Of a stretch of 64,000 nt of DNA, positions 7,520 through 16,383 are shown one piece after another. Source of the stretch: Sandaracinus amylolyticus (GTDB lineage: Bacteria > Myxococcota_A > Polyangia > Polyangiales > Sandaracinaceae); assembly GCF_021631985.1 (NCBI RefSeq), contig NZ_CP070225.1, positions 2,046,001 through 2,110,000 on the forward strand, in the 5' to 3' direction. Position 1 is the stretch's first letter. Each line of letters begins with the position of its first letter. The position numbers were made by a program, and so were the translations under genes. Under the pieces are notes generated by a model. It made no database searches. It had not been told where the DNA came from and was given only the letters and a program-made list of their open reading frames with translations.

Positions 7520-9576
7520 TGGCTCGCGTCGAACGAGTAGCTCGCGCCCATGCGCGGCGCGCCGAAGCTCGGGAAGCGGATCGCGGCGACGCGCCCCTGC
7601 ACGCAGCGCTGGAACTCGGGGCTTCCGGCGCGGACGCTCGAGCCGAGCACCGCGCCGCTGCCCGCGATCGCCATGTCGATGCGCACCCGGCCGAGCGAGC
7701 GACCGCCGCGCAGCTCCTCGCCGACGCACGGGAAGAACGAGTTGATGCGGCCGTTCATCACGCCCGCGACCTGCGAGGGCGAGAGGCGTCCCTCGCCGCC
7801 GCTGCCGGTCGCGTCGCCGATGTCGACGACCTGGCTCATCGCGTCCTCGTAGGAGGTGCCGGGCGCGCCGGCGCGACCGCCGCGATGACCGCCGCGACGA
7901 CCCGAGCCGCGCGGAGGATCGGGGAGGATGCCGGCGGTGCCCTCGATCTCGACCTGACCGCGCTCGTAGAGATCGGCGAGGTCCGCGTCGGCGATCTGGG
8001 TGTCCTGCTCGGCCTGGCGCGTCAGGAAGAAGATGCCGACGCCCGCCATGATCAGGACGAGCACGCCGCCCGCGATCATGAACTTCACGGCGTTCGAGGT
8101 CTTCTCGACCTTCGCCGCGGTGACGATCGCCTGCTTCTCGTCGGCGGCGGCCTTCTTGAGCCGGTACTGCTCGACGAACTCCACGAAGTCCGGGTGATCG
8201 GCGACCTTGCGCCGCTCGCCGGTGTCCATGTTGAGCAGGCCGTGGTCGCCGAGGACCTCGCCCTTGGCGATCAGCTGCACGAGCTCGCGGCCCGAGAACG
8301 GACCGTGATCGAGCTTGTCCTTCTGGACCATCCAGCGCGCGGCGTCGTTCTCGGTGATCTTGTTGAGCACCGAGCCGAGATCGACCTCGGACGAGCGCAC
8401 CGGCGCAGCGGCCGGGGCGGGCGCGGCGCCCGGGATCCCGTCGACGAACGAGGGGCGGAACTCCTCGTGGATCGAGACGCGCTGGCCGACCTTCGGCGCG
8501 GCCGCGGGGGCGAGCGCTGGGATCGGGCGCGGTGCCGAGCCGGACGACGCGGCGGAGGCCGGGACCGCAGGCTTCGGCGGTGCGACGGGCTTCGGCGGCG
8601 CGGGGGCCTTGAGGGCACCGGCGGGCGGGGTGACGACCTTCGCGCCCGAGCCCGGGGGAGGTGCCTCGGACATCGCGCTGTCGACGTCGACGTCGATGTC
8701 CATGCCGAGCCCGCCGGCATCGCCCTCGGCCGCTTCGGCACCGCCGACGTGCGGCGCGAGCGCGGCGCGCACGTCCTCGGGCGTGGCGAAGCGCGCGGCG
8801 GGATCGCTGGCGAGACAGCGCAGGAGGATCGCGTCGATGTCGGCGCTGCCCTCGGGGTGGGCCTGCGAGGGCGGGACGAAGTCGTCGCCCGCGGTGCGGC
8901 CGGTGAGCATCGTGTAGAGCAGGCCGCCGAGCCCGAAGACGTCGGTGCGGGCGTCCGGTGCGCCGCCGGCGCGGATCTCGGGGGCGAGGAAGGGCTGCTC
9001 GGTCGCGCCGAGCGCAGCGGGGCCGGCGGTGCGGAGGATCGCGCGGGCGATGCCGAGCTCGCTGACCTTCACGCGGCCGTTCTTGGAGATCCAGACGACG
9101 GCGGGGCGCAGCGCGCCGTGCGAGGCGCCCTTCTCGTGCGCGGCGGTGAGCGCCTTGGCGACGTTCGCGATGACGTTGTAGGCGCCGCGGAGCGAGAGGG
9201 ACTGGCCCTCGGCCTTCTTGCGGGCGACGACGACGGTGAGGGGCTGTCCCTGGAGCCACTCGCACGCGACGAAGCGGGCGCCGGTCTTCTCGGCGCCCAT
9301 GCCGTAGGTGGCGACGACGTTGCGGTGGGTGAGGGCGGCGGCGGTCTTGATCTCGGCGCGGAGGACCTCGACCGCCTCGGGCGTCGCGACCAGGCCGGGG
9401 CCGAGGACGCGGAGAGCGATGGGGCGCTGGGTCTTCTGATCGCGGGCCGCGAGGATCGTGCCGAGGGCGTCGTCACCGACGGCTCGCTCGACCTCGAATC
9501 GGCCCCCGACGACCGTGCCCGGCGAGAGCCCGTGGTTGCCGGTAGGCGTGCGGGCGGAAGCCGTCGACGTGGACAT
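7516..9576 (-). CDS. Degenerate kinase-like protein with GYF_2-like, TM and AgmX-type C-terminal domains
   Basis: A 686-aa protein. Residues about 20-275 follow the fold of a bacterial Ser/Thr kinase, but the catalytic residues are changed: the VAIK lysine is Arg56 (PIALRV), the HRD loop reads HGALRP (153-158) and the DFG position reads SELG (172-175). It is therefore probably a pseudokinase. A Pro/Ala-rich linker follows, then a region like GYF_2 (RWMVQKDKLDHGPFSGREL), a single membrane helix near residue 500 (FMIAGGVLVLIMAGVGIFF), and a C-terminal domain with GVMNGRINSFFPCVGEELR and RCVQGRVAAIRFPSF, typical of AgmX/TonB-like endings. It overlaps sctJ by 4 bp. Confidence 0.75.
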   Translation of the reverse strand: MSTSTASARTPTGNHGLSPGTVVGGRFEVERAVGDDALGTILAARDQKTQRPIALRVLGPGLVATPEAVEVLRAEIKTAAALTHRNVVATYGMGAEKTGARFVACEWLQGQPLTVVVARKKAEGQSLSLRGAYNVIANVAKALTAAHEKGASHGALRPAVVWISKNGRVKVSELGIARAILRTAGPAALGATEQPFLAPEIRAGGAPDARTDVFGLGGLLYTMLTGRTAGDDFVPPSQAHPEGSADIDAILLRCLASDPAARFATPEDVRAALAPHVGGAEAAEGDAGGLGMDIDVDVDSAMSEAPPPGSGAKVVTPPAGALKAPAPPKPVAPPKPAVPASAASSGSAPRPIPALAPAAAPKVGQRVSIHEEFRPSFVDGIPGAAPAPAAAPVRSSEVDLGSVLNKITENDAARWMVQKDKLDHGPFSGRELVQLIAKGEVLGDHGLLNMDTGERRKVADHPDFVEFVEQYRLKKAAADEKQAIVTAAKVEKTSNAVKFMIAGGVLVLIMAGVGIFFLTRQAEQDTQIADADLADLYERGQVEIEGTAGILPDPPRGSGRRGGHRGGRAGAPGTSYEDAMSQVVDIGDATGSGGEGRLSPSQVAGVMNGRINSFFPCVGEELRGGRSLGRVRIDMAIAGSGAVLGSSVRAGSPEFQRCVQGRVAAIRFPSFGAPRMGASYSFDASQ

Positions 9577-9711
9577 GCGGGGGTCGAAGCTACCGGAGCC
9601 GGGGGGCGGACGGAAGGGCTTCGGCGTGAGGCGCGTGGGGCTGGGTCCGACGCCCGGGGGTGCTCGCGGGCTGCTTTCATGAGAGGGCGCGAGCGTCGGG
9701 ACGCGGTGGTC

Positions 9712-9749
9712 GCATCGCGGCGTGCGCTTCGCGCCCGCTGCCGCGATGC
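9712..9749. other. Long GC-rich hairpin in a divergent intergenic region
   Basis: The gap from 9577 to 9886 separates two divergent genes and holds no convincing ORF. In it the arms GCATCGCGGC and GCCGCGATGC enclose an inner stem TGCGC/GCGC(C) with a TTC-containing loop. It could be a transcription-blocking structure, a protein-binding palindrome or a decayed repeat. Promoters for both neighbours must lie in this gap, but I could not pick a clear pair of hexamers. Confidence 0.5.
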
Positions 9750-9886
9750 TTCGATCAGTCGGTGGTCGGAGTCGGCGGACCCGGACTCACGCTCGGAAGC
9801 CTTCTCTCGTTCTTCGCGGAACATGCTCGCGCGCGCCCGACGTTGCGCGGCGCCGGACGGGACCGGCGGGGATGGAGGGATCCGAG

Positions 9887-10648
9887 ATGGCGAACGCGAC
9901 GGAGCAACCTCGTGGGAAGGGCGAGCTGATCGGAAGGCTCGTGTGGGGCGCGGCGCTGGTGGCGTCGGTGTCGGTGGCCGTGCTCGGGCTGCGGCACTGG
10001 GTCGACGCGCGCTACCGGCGCGAGGGGATCGTGGTGTCGGGCTCCGCGACCCAGCGCATCACGAGCGATCGCGCGATCTGGTCGGCCTCCGTGCACGCGC
10101 GCGGGGCGACGGTCGCCGAGGCCTACGCGATCCTCGAGCGCGACGTGCCGCGGGTGCGGCAGTTCCTGCTCGACAACCACGTCGCCGAGGGCGACGTGCA
10201 CGTCGATGCCGTCGATACCGACGAGCTCTACGCCTACGACGAGGACGGGAACGTGAGGACCGAGCAGATCGTCGGCTACTCGCTGACCCAGTCGGTGCGC
10301 GTGACCTCGAGCGACGTCGAGCTCGTGGGACGGGTCGCGCGCGACGTGACCCAGCTGATCCAGAGCGGCGCGCTCGTGGTGTCGGGCGCGCCCGAGTACA
10401 TCCACAGCGATCTCGGGGAAATCAAGATCCGGCTCGTCGGTGAGGCGACCGCCGACGCGCGCGCACGCGCGGCGCAGGTCGCGGAGCACAGCGGCGCGAC
10501 GCTCGGTTCGCTGCTCTCGGCGAACGTCGGCGTGGTGCAGGTGAACGCCGCGAACGAGACCAGCGTGTCGTGGGAGGGCGTCTACGATCGCTCGTCGGTC
10601 GAGAAGGACGTGATGGTCGTGGTGCGCACGGTCTTCGAGCTCGAGTGA
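9887..10648 (+). CDS. SIMPL-domain (DUF541) protein
   Basis: A 253-aa protein with an N-terminal basic segment and membrane anchor (LVWGAALVASVSVAVLGL) followed by a SIMPL domain. Family landmarks include IVVSGSATQRITSDRAIWSA, EQIVGYSLTQSVRVTS, and the conserved ARARAAQVAEHSGATLG near the C-terminus. The family is periplasmic or membrane-anchored; some members are linked to stress tolerance, but no enzymatic role is established. The ATG at 9887 is chosen because GGAGG lies 8 bases upstream and because the 55 codons before it look non-coding. The following peptidase gene starts within its stop codon (GTGA), so the two form an operon. Confidence 0.85.
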   Translation: MANATEQPRGKGELIGRLVWGAALVASVSVAVLGLRHWVDARYRREGIVVSGSATQRITSDRAIWSASVHARGATVAEAYAILERDVPRVRQFLLDNHVAEGDVHVDAVDTDELYAYDEDGNVRTEQIVGYSLTQSVRVTSSDVELVGRVARDVTQLIQSGALVVSGAPEYIHSDLGEIKIRLVGEATADARARAAQVAEHSGATLGSLLSANVGVVQVNAANETSVSWEGVYDRSSVEKDVMVVVRTVFELE

Positions 10649-11448
10649 GGACGCGATCGCACGCGATCCTCGGCGCGATGCTCGGGTCGCTGATCGCGCT
10701 CCCGGCGCGCGCGCAGATCGAGGTCGCGAGCACCGCGCTGGCGGGGACGCTCGTGCGCGCGCGCGTCGAGCCGGGCAGCGAGCTCTGGATCGACGGCCGT
10801 GCGGTCCGCGTCTCCGCGCGCGGTGAGGTGCTGCTCGGCGCCGCGGTGGATCACCGGCGCCCGCTGCGCATCGAGGCGCGGGGGCTCGATGGACGTCGGG
10901 TGACGCGCACGCTCGCGATCCGCGCCCGGCAGGATCCGACCGAGCGCGTGATCGGGGTGCCTCGCGAGCTCGTCTCGTTGCGTGGCGCGCTGCGCTCGGC
11001 GCAGGACGCGATCGAGGCGCGGCTGCGCGCGGTGAGGGCGCGCGACGGAGCGATCGCGCACTTCGCGTCGGGGTTCGTCCTGCCCGCGGAGGGTCGGGTC
11101 TCGAGCCCGTTCGCGGTGCATCGTGTGCTCGAGGGCGGGACTCGCGATCGTCACTGGGGCGTCGATCTCGCCGCGAGCGAAGGCGCCGTGGTCCGCGCGC
11201 CCGCTGCGGGCGTGGTGGTGCTCGACGCGCAGGCGCCGCTCTACGGGCGCATCGTCGTGATCGACCACGGGCACGGGCTGACCTCGAGCTTGCTGCACCT
11301 CGCGCGGGTCGACGTCGAGGTCGGCGCGGTGGTGCGGCGCGGCGAGGTGATCGCGCGCGTGGGGCGCACCGGACGCGTGACGGGCGCGCACCTCGACTGG
11401 CGCCTCCACCTGCTCGGCGTGGCGCTCGATCCGCTCTCCGCGCTCTAG
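10645..11448 (+). CDS. Secreted M23 (LytM-type) peptidase
   Basis: A 267-aa protein starting at the GTG that overlaps the SIMPL gene by 4 bp. A signal peptide (HAILGAMLGSLIALPARAQ) precedes a beta-rich region and a short helix. The C-terminal M23 domain has HWGVDLA as the first zinc ligand pair, IDHGHGLTSSLLHL as the central strand, and AHLDWRL as the HxD-type version of the usual HxH motif; the HLDWR spelling is common in proteobacterial members. Family enzymes cut peptidoglycan cross-bridges or act as amidase activators. The stop overlaps the stop of the convergent lipoprotein gene through a CTAG palindrome. Confidence 0.9.
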   Translation: MRTRSHAILGAMLGSLIALPARAQIEVASTALAGTLVRARVEPGSELWIDGRAVRVSARGEVLLGAAVDHRRPLRIEARGLDGRRVTRTLAIRARQDPTERVIGVPRELVSLRGALRSAQDAIEARLRAVRARDGAIAHFASGFVLPAEGRVSSPFAVHRVLEGGTRDRHWGVDLAASEGAVVRAPAAGVVVLDAQAPLYGRIVVIDHGHGLTSSLLHLARVDVEVGAVVRRGEVIARVGRTGRVTGAHLDWRLHLLGVALDPLSAL

Positions 11449-12209
11449 TCGACGCGCGCGGGGAGCGTGCTCGAGGGCGGGACGAACCCGGGCGGGCGAT
11501 CCTCGGGACCCGCCGCGGGGAGCGTGCTCGAGGGCGGGACGAACCCCGGCGCCGGCGCATCACCGCCGCGCGCGGGCAGCGTGATCCCGGGCGCGACCGC
11601 GCCGGGCTGCAGCGGGACCTCGGGCGACTCCGAGCGCACGGTCGTGGGCGCGGCGTCGGCCTGCAGCTCGAGCACGAGCTCGGTCGACACCGTGCGCGGC
11701 GCGGCCTCGATCGGACCGCGCATCGCGCGCGCCTCGAGCAGCCCCGCGATGCACGCGCGCACCGCCTCGGGCGCGCTGCCGCCGACCTCGGCGCGGGTGA
11801 TCCGCCCCGTCGCCATCACGTACGCCCGCACCGGGATCCGCACCGTGCCCGTCATCGCGCGCGCGGTCTGCACGTCGAAGCACTGCGTCGGGGTCCCGAT
11901 CGCGCTCCGGAGCTCTGCGCCGAGATCGCGCTCGGGCGCCTCGCCCGGCGTGGTCTCGGTCCGCGTCTCCGTGACCTCGAGCGGACCTGCGCCCCACGCC
12001 TGCGGCGTGCGCGTCCGCTCCCGGATCGCCGCGGCCTCGCGATCCGGCATCCGCGGGGCGGGCTCGCTCGGCGCGGTGACGACCGCGCTCTCGCTGGTCA
12101 CGCCGGCGCCGCGCTGCGGGCCGCGCGTCGCGCTCTCGCCCCCGTCGTCCCCGCCGCCGCACGCGACCAGCGTGCTGCCGAGGACGAGCGCTGCGATCGC
12201 GCGTCGCAC
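11445..12209 (-). CDS. Proline-rich outer-membrane-type lipoprotein
   Basis: A 254-aa protein beginning at a GTG. The signal peptide ends in a lipobox (LGSTLVACGGGDD, Cys17). The middle section (about 95-185) contains a Cys pair and resembles the AgmX-like C-terminal domain (VRIPVRAYVMATGRITRAEV, AVRACIAGLLEARAMRGP). The C-terminal 60 residues carry a repeat, PGFVPPSSTLPA, twice, and a related PGITLPA. The gene is 7 bp downstream of the helicase gene on the same strand. No enzymatic role can be suggested. Confidence 0.7.
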   Translation of the reverse strand: MRRAIAALVLGSTLVACGGGDDGGESATRGPQRGAGVTSESAVVTAPSEPAPRMPDREAAAIRERTRTPQAWGAGPLEVTETRTETTPGEAPERDLGAELRSAIGTPTQCFDVQTARAMTGTVRIPVRAYVMATGRITRAEVGGSAPEAVRACIAGLLEARAMRGPIEAAPRTVSTELVLELQADAAPTTVRSESPEVPLQPGAVAPGITLPARGGDAPAPGFVPPSSTLPAAGPEDRPPGFVPPSSTLPARVD

Positions 12210-12216
12210 GACGCCC

Positions 12217-14124
12217 TCAGCTCTGCGCCGCGTCGGGGGCGCTGCGCGCCTGCGTCTCCGCGCGCGACACCTCGACGACGAGCTCCTTCTCGTGCGAGCT
12301 CTGCCCGTTCAGCGCGCTCACCACCGCGTCGACGCGCTCGCGCGGGACGCCGACGAACGTGTGGCGATCGCGGATGCGGATGCGCCCGAGATCGTCCTTG
12401 CCGAGGCTCGCGTGGGTCTCGAAGAGCCGGATGATGTCGCCCACCCGCACGCCGTCGCGACGGCCGAGGTTGATGAAGAGCGTGCTCATCGAGGGATCCT
12501 CGCCGCTCGCGTCGGGCTGCGAGAGCGGCTCCTCGATGCGGTCGGGCGGTCCTTCGGCGGGCGCCGGTGCCGCGACGAGCTGTGCGACCGAGACCTCCTG
12601 CGCGGCGGCCGGCGGAACACGCTCCACCTCGCCGGTGCGCTCGCGCCGGCGGCGACGACGGCGGCCCTCGTCGGCCTCGCCCTCGCTGGTCACGGCGATC
12701 TCCACGCCCGGCGTGGTCGCATCGCTCGCCTCGACGACCGGCGCGCTCACCGCGCCACGCGGCGTCCGCGCGCGGCGTGCGGCGGCGGCCTGCTCGTCGA
12801 CCTCGCCCGGCGCGGTGGCCTTCGATCCGAAGAACGCGCGCAGCAGGCCTCCGACGATGCGCTCGGCGTCGTCGTGCACCAGCAGGCGCCGCGCGATCGC
12901 GCGATCGGCCTCGCTCGCCGAGTCGGGGAATGCCTCGCTCAGCATCTCGATCCGATCCAGCTCGGCGCGCGCCTTGAGCTCGCCCGCGCTCGGCAGCGTG
13001 CGCTCGATCGGGAAGATCTTGTACGCGAGGCGCACGTAGTAGAGCGCCCCGAGATCCTGCGGCGTGACCAGCGCGATCGCGGTGCCGGTGCGCCCCGCGC
13101 GGCCGGTTCGACCGGTACGGTGCACGTACGACTCGATCTGCTCGGGGAAGTCGTAGTTGATGACGTGCGTGAGGTGCGAGATGTCGATGCCGCGCGCCGC
13201 GACGTCGGTCGCGACCAGGTAGCGCAGCTCGCCGCGGCGGGTGCGCTCGAGCACCTTCTCGCGCTCGCTCTGGGGCAGATCCCCGTTGAGCCAGTCGGCC
13301 TGGAAGCCCGCCTGCTGCAGCTCCGCCGCGACCTGCTCGGTGGTCGCCTTCGTGTTGCAGAAGATGATCGCGCTCTCGGGATCCTCGACCTCGAGGATGC
13401 GCATCAGATCGCGGCTCTTCCCGAGCCCCGAGAGCAGGTAGACGTAGTGCGAGATCGTGAGCGCGCCGACCGCGTCGCTCGAGAGCGTGATCGGCACCGG
13501 ATCCTTCAGGAACCGCTGCGCGAGCCGCTGGACCGCCTCGTCGAGCGTCGCCGAGAAGAGCATCGTCTGGCGCGACTTCGGGAGCAGATCGACGATCGCG
13601 TTGAGCTCCTTCGCGAAGCCCATCGAGAGCATCTCGTCCGCCTCGTCGAGCACGAGGATGCGCAGATCCTCGCCCCGCAGCGTCCCGCGGCGCAGGTGAT
13701 CGAGGACGCGTCCCGGGGTGCCCGAGACGATCTGCGCGCCTTCCTCGATCTCGCGGACCTGACGCTCCATCGGCGCGCCGCCGTAGACCGCGACCACGCG
13801 GATGCCCTTGTGCTTGCCGAGCTTCTCGATCTCACGCGCGCTCTGCAGCGCGAGCTCGCGCGTCGGCGCGAGGATGAGCGCCTGCTGTCCGCCGTCGGGG
13901 CGCACCCGGCGATCGACCATCGGGAGCCCGAACGCGGCGGTCTTCCCGGTGCCGGTGCGCGCCTGGACGATCAGATCGGATCCGGCGATCGCGGGCTCGA
14001 AGACCGCGTGCTGCACGGGCGTGGGCGAGGTGAAGCCCATCTCGTCGACGGCCTTGCGGACCTCGGGCGTGAGATCGAGCGCGTCGAAGGTGGGAGGCGT
14101 GGGCTGGCTCGAAGCTTCGGTCAT
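12217..14124 (-). CDS. deaD: DEAD-box RNA helicase, DbpA/CsdA type
   Basis: A 635-aa ATP-dependent RNA helicase, probably acting in ribosome assembly or cold adaptation. All motifs are intact: ARTGTGKTAAF (I), PTRELALQ (Ia), TPGRVLDHL (Ib), LDEADEML (II), SATL (III), IIFCNTK (IV), ATDVAARGID (V) and HRTGRTGRAG (VI). After the RecA-like core comes a low-complexity arginine-rich linker (RRRRRRRER near residue 480). A DbpA-type RNA-binding domain follows (STLFINLGRRDGV to FVGVPRERVDAVVSALNG). The start is the ATG at 14124; the longer open frame upstream has no helicase similarity. Confidence 0.95.
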   Translation of the reverse strand: MTEASSQPTPPTFDALDLTPEVRKAVDEMGFTSPTPVQHAVFEPAIAGSDLIVQARTGTGKTAAFGLPMVDRRVRPDGGQQALILAPTRELALQSAREIEKLGKHKGIRVVAVYGGAPMERQVREIEEGAQIVSGTPGRVLDHLRRGTLRGEDLRILVLDEADEMLSMGFAKELNAIVDLLPKSRQTMLFSATLDEAVQRLAQRFLKDPVPITLSSDAVGALTISHYVYLLSGLGKSRDLMRILEVEDPESAIIFCNTKATTEQVAAELQQAGFQADWLNGDLPQSEREKVLERTRRGELRYLVATDVAARGIDISHLTHVINYDFPEQIESYVHRTGRTGRAGRTGTAIALVTPQDLGALYYVRLAYKIFPIERTLPSAGELKARAELDRIEMLSEAFPDSASEADRAIARRLLVHDDAERIVGGLLRAFFGSKATAPGEVDEQAAAARRARTPRGAVSAPVVEASDATTPGVEIAVTSEGEADEGRRRRRRRERTGEVERVPPAAAQEVSVAQLVAAPAPAEGPPDRIEEPLSQPDASGEDPSMSTLFINLGRRDGVRVGDIIRLFETHASLGKDDLGRIRIRDRHTFVGVPRERVDAVVSALNGQSSHEKELVVEVSRAETQARSAPDAAQS

Positions 14125-14144
14125 CAGTGTCACGCAGGCGAGGC

Positions 14145-14630
14145 TCAAGGGCGCGCGTCCTCGTCGAGCGCGCGCCGGGTGTCTTCGTCGAGCGAGGCCA
14201 CGTCGGCCTCGTAACGCAGGAGATGCTCCTCGACGCGATACCGCAGGCGAGCGAGGAGGGCATAGGAGGGAAGGGCGCCGCACGACGCCGCGAGCGCACG
14301 ATAACGCTCGTCCCAGGGTTCGAGGAAGAGGCGGACCGGCTCGGCGGCCGGCTCGCGGACGCGGGCTCCCGCCTCGGAGAGCAGATCCGTGCGGAGCGCG
14401 TCGAGCTCGGTCGGGCAGTGCGCGTCCGCGTCGGGCGCGATTCCGAGCGCCTCGGCCGGCCAGAAGATCTGGGGGACCACCGAGATGACCCCCGCGCCGA
14501 TCACGTAGAGCACGAGCACCACGTAGAGCGCGGTGGCGATCCGGCGCCCGATACGGCTCGGATCGCGCGATCTCGCGGAGCGAGACGCAGGCGCAGTCGA
14601 CGGGGTAGTGGGCTCCGGAGGGCTCGGCAC
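14145..14630 (-). CDS. Hypothetical single-pass membrane protein
   Basis: A 161-aa protein from a GTG start. It has a Ser/Pro/Arg-rich N-terminus of about 30 residues, one membrane helix (IATALYVVLVLYVIGAGVI), and an outside domain of about 110 residues with two cysteines (HCPTELD and ALAASCGALPSY). The spacing suggests a disulfide, but that is inference. It is 20 bp upstream of the helicase gene on the same strand and may be co-transcribed. No family recognised. Confidence 0.55.
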   Translation of the reverse strand: MPSPPEPTTPSTAPASRSARSRDPSRIGRRIATALYVVLVLYVIGAGVISVVPQIFWPAEALGIAPDADAHCPTELDALRTDLLSEAGARVREPAAEPVRLFLEPWDERYRALAASCGALPSYALLARLRYRVEEHLLRYEADVASLDEDTRRALDEDARP

Positions 14631-14732
14631 GATCCTGGGCGAAGTTCGCGGCGATCAGTCGCGAACCAGCAGAATTTCCCGGCAGTCGTAGCTCAGAGCC
14701 ATCCGTGAAACAACGCCGGACGGGCGAGCAGG

Positions 14733-16352
14733 TCAGAGCGGGTAGCGTCGTCCGAAGACGTCCAGCCCGCTCGCGCCCGGGGCCTGGTAGACCACCCACC
14801 ACGCTTGATCCGCGCCGGCGCCGATCACGGCGACCGAAGGACGCGCGCCGGTCGCGGCGACCTCGAAGTCCCCCAGCGTCGGGGGCTGCTCGCGGTTCAG
14901 CGAGGGATCGCCCGACGACGAGAGCACCGCCGCGCGGACGGCGTTGCCGCTGCGGAACGCGACCAGGAAACGATCGCTCGCCGCCGCGACCGCGGGCTCG
15001 AGCTGATCGCCGGCCACGGTGTGATTGACCGTGAACGGGGCATCCGCGGCGACGCCCGCGTCGGAGAAGATCCGGGCGCGGATGCCGCTGCCCATGCCGT
15101 CGCCGTTCGACTCGGCCCACGCGACGAGGAACGTGCCGTCGGCGAGCGCGGCGACCGCGGGCGTGGTGCGCATGCCCGCGGCGTCGGCGACGGGCTGTGC
15201 GGTCGAATCCACCGGCGCGCCGTCGGTGCCGAAGCGCTGCAGGTAGATCTGGTTGAGCGCCGCGAACGCGACGACGAAGCCGCTCGAGGTGGCGGCGATC
15301 GCGGGCGTGGTTCCGCCCGCCTGGCCGGCGCCGACCTCGAACGCATCGGCGCCGCTGGGCGTCGTGCTGCCCATCGCGAACGCGCGGCCCGAGAGGCCCG
15401 TCGCCGAGGTCGCGTCCTGGAACACGACCATCGCGGCGCCGCCCGAGTGGTACGCGATCACCGGCGCGTTCTGGACACCGGCGAGATCGGCGCGCAGCTC
15501 CGGCGTGGCCTGCTGCATCAGCGACGGGCTGTAGAACGCGACGCGCACGTTCGGGTTGCCGGCGGGCAGGTCGACCAGCGAGAGCGCGAAGCGGCCGTCG
15601 GGCGTGACCGCGACGCCGCCGACGTTCTGCGAGCTCGGGAGGACCACTTCGGTGTCGACTGCGAGCCCGCCGGTGAGCGGGCGTCCATTGGGATCGAAGC
15701 TGCGGAAGCGAACGTTGATCCCGGTTCCGCTGTCGCCTTCCCACGCGACGACGACGCGCTGTCCGCTGCGTGCGGCGACGCGCGGCGAGGTCTGATCCGC
15801 GTCGGTCGTGGTGTTGAGCGTCTCGGCGACGGTGCGGCACTCGGTGCACGCGGGCGCGCCGGTCTCGCACTGCTCGTCGGGGCTGAGGATCCCGTCGCCG
15901 CACTCGCCCATGCCGACGATCGGCGCGAGCACGACGGTGACGCCGACGGTCTCGCCGTCCGCGACGCTCGAGGTCGCGCAGCCGGTCGCGATGAAGACGT
16001 TCGTGCGGCCGCTGACCGGGTCCGTGCCCTTGCCGCGCGCGAGCACGACGTAGTCGCCGGGCGGCAGCTCGACCGAGTAGCTCGCGAGATCGTCGCGGGT
16101 GAGGGTCACGTCGACGACCGCGTCGGCGAAGACCTCCTGCACGTCGGGCGGATCGGGATCCACGGTGCCGCTCGCGGGCGTGCACGTGAACGCGTCGGCG
16201 GGGAGCACGTAGAGGCGCAGTGCATTGCCCGCGCCGTAGACGTCGTCGACCAGCCCGAGCGGGTCGCGCAGGGCCACACCGCGACCCGGAGCGGTCTCGG
16301 CGGTGCAGGCGGTGAGCGCGACGAGCGCGAGGCAGACGAAGCAGAGCCTCAT
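14733..16352 (-). CDS. Large secreted lipoprotein with repeated beta-propeller-like units
   Basis: A 539-aa protein. The start at 16352 (MRLCFVCLALVALTACTA) places a lipobox right after the signal peptide; 23 codons upstream in the open frame are discarded. A first domain of about 150 residues contains the surface-associated phrase CGDGILSPDEQCETGAPACTE, a myxobacterial Cys motif. The rest (from about 190) shows repeats of the form RVVVAWEGDS, FVVAFAAL, FLVAWAESNGDGMGSGIRAR and FLVAFRSGN, each about 50-60 residues, consistent with a beta-propeller. Probably an exported surface protein of unknown ligand. Confidence 0.7.
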   Translation of the reverse strand: MRLCFVCLALVALTACTAETAPGRGVALRDPLGLVDDVYGAGNALRLYVLPADAFTCTPASGTVDPDPPDVQEVFADAVVDVTLTRDDLASYSVELPPGDYVVLARGKGTDPVSGRTNVFIATGCATSSVADGETVGVTVVLAPIVGMGECGDGILSPDEQCETGAPACTECRTVAETLNTTTDADQTSPRVAARSGQRVVVAWEGDSGTGINVRFRSFDPNGRPLTGGLAVDTEVVLPSSQNVGGVAVTPDGRFALSLVDLPAGNPNVRVAFYSPSLMQQATPELRADLAGVQNAPVIAYHSGGAAMVVFQDATSATGLSGRAFAMGSTTPSGADAFEVGAGQAGGTTPAIAATSSGFVVAFAALNQIYLQRFGTDGAPVDSTAQPVADAAGMRTTPAVAALADGTFLVAWAESNGDGMGSGIRARIFSDAGVAADAPFTVNHTVAGDQLEPAVAAASDRFLVAFRSGNAVRAAVLSSSGDPSLNREQPPTLGDFEVAATGARPSVAVIGAGADQAWWVVYQAPGASGLDVFGRRYPL

Positions 16353-16383
16353 GGGCGCGGATGGTACACCAGCCGGGAAGGCG

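Noticed and set aside
9820-9886. Fourth copy of the dispersed hairpin repeat (GGACGGGACCGG)
   Set aside because: Only a short stretch matches; the stems and flanks are missing.
7519-10443. Plus-strand open frame of 974 codons opposite the kinase-like gene
   Set aside because: Composition typical of an antisense shadow; it contradicts the clear domains on the minus strand.
12217-16185. Minus-strand frame of 1322 codons that includes the helicase
   Set aside because: The part upstream of 14124 is out of frame with the 161-aa protein and the lipoprotein; only the helicase part is real.
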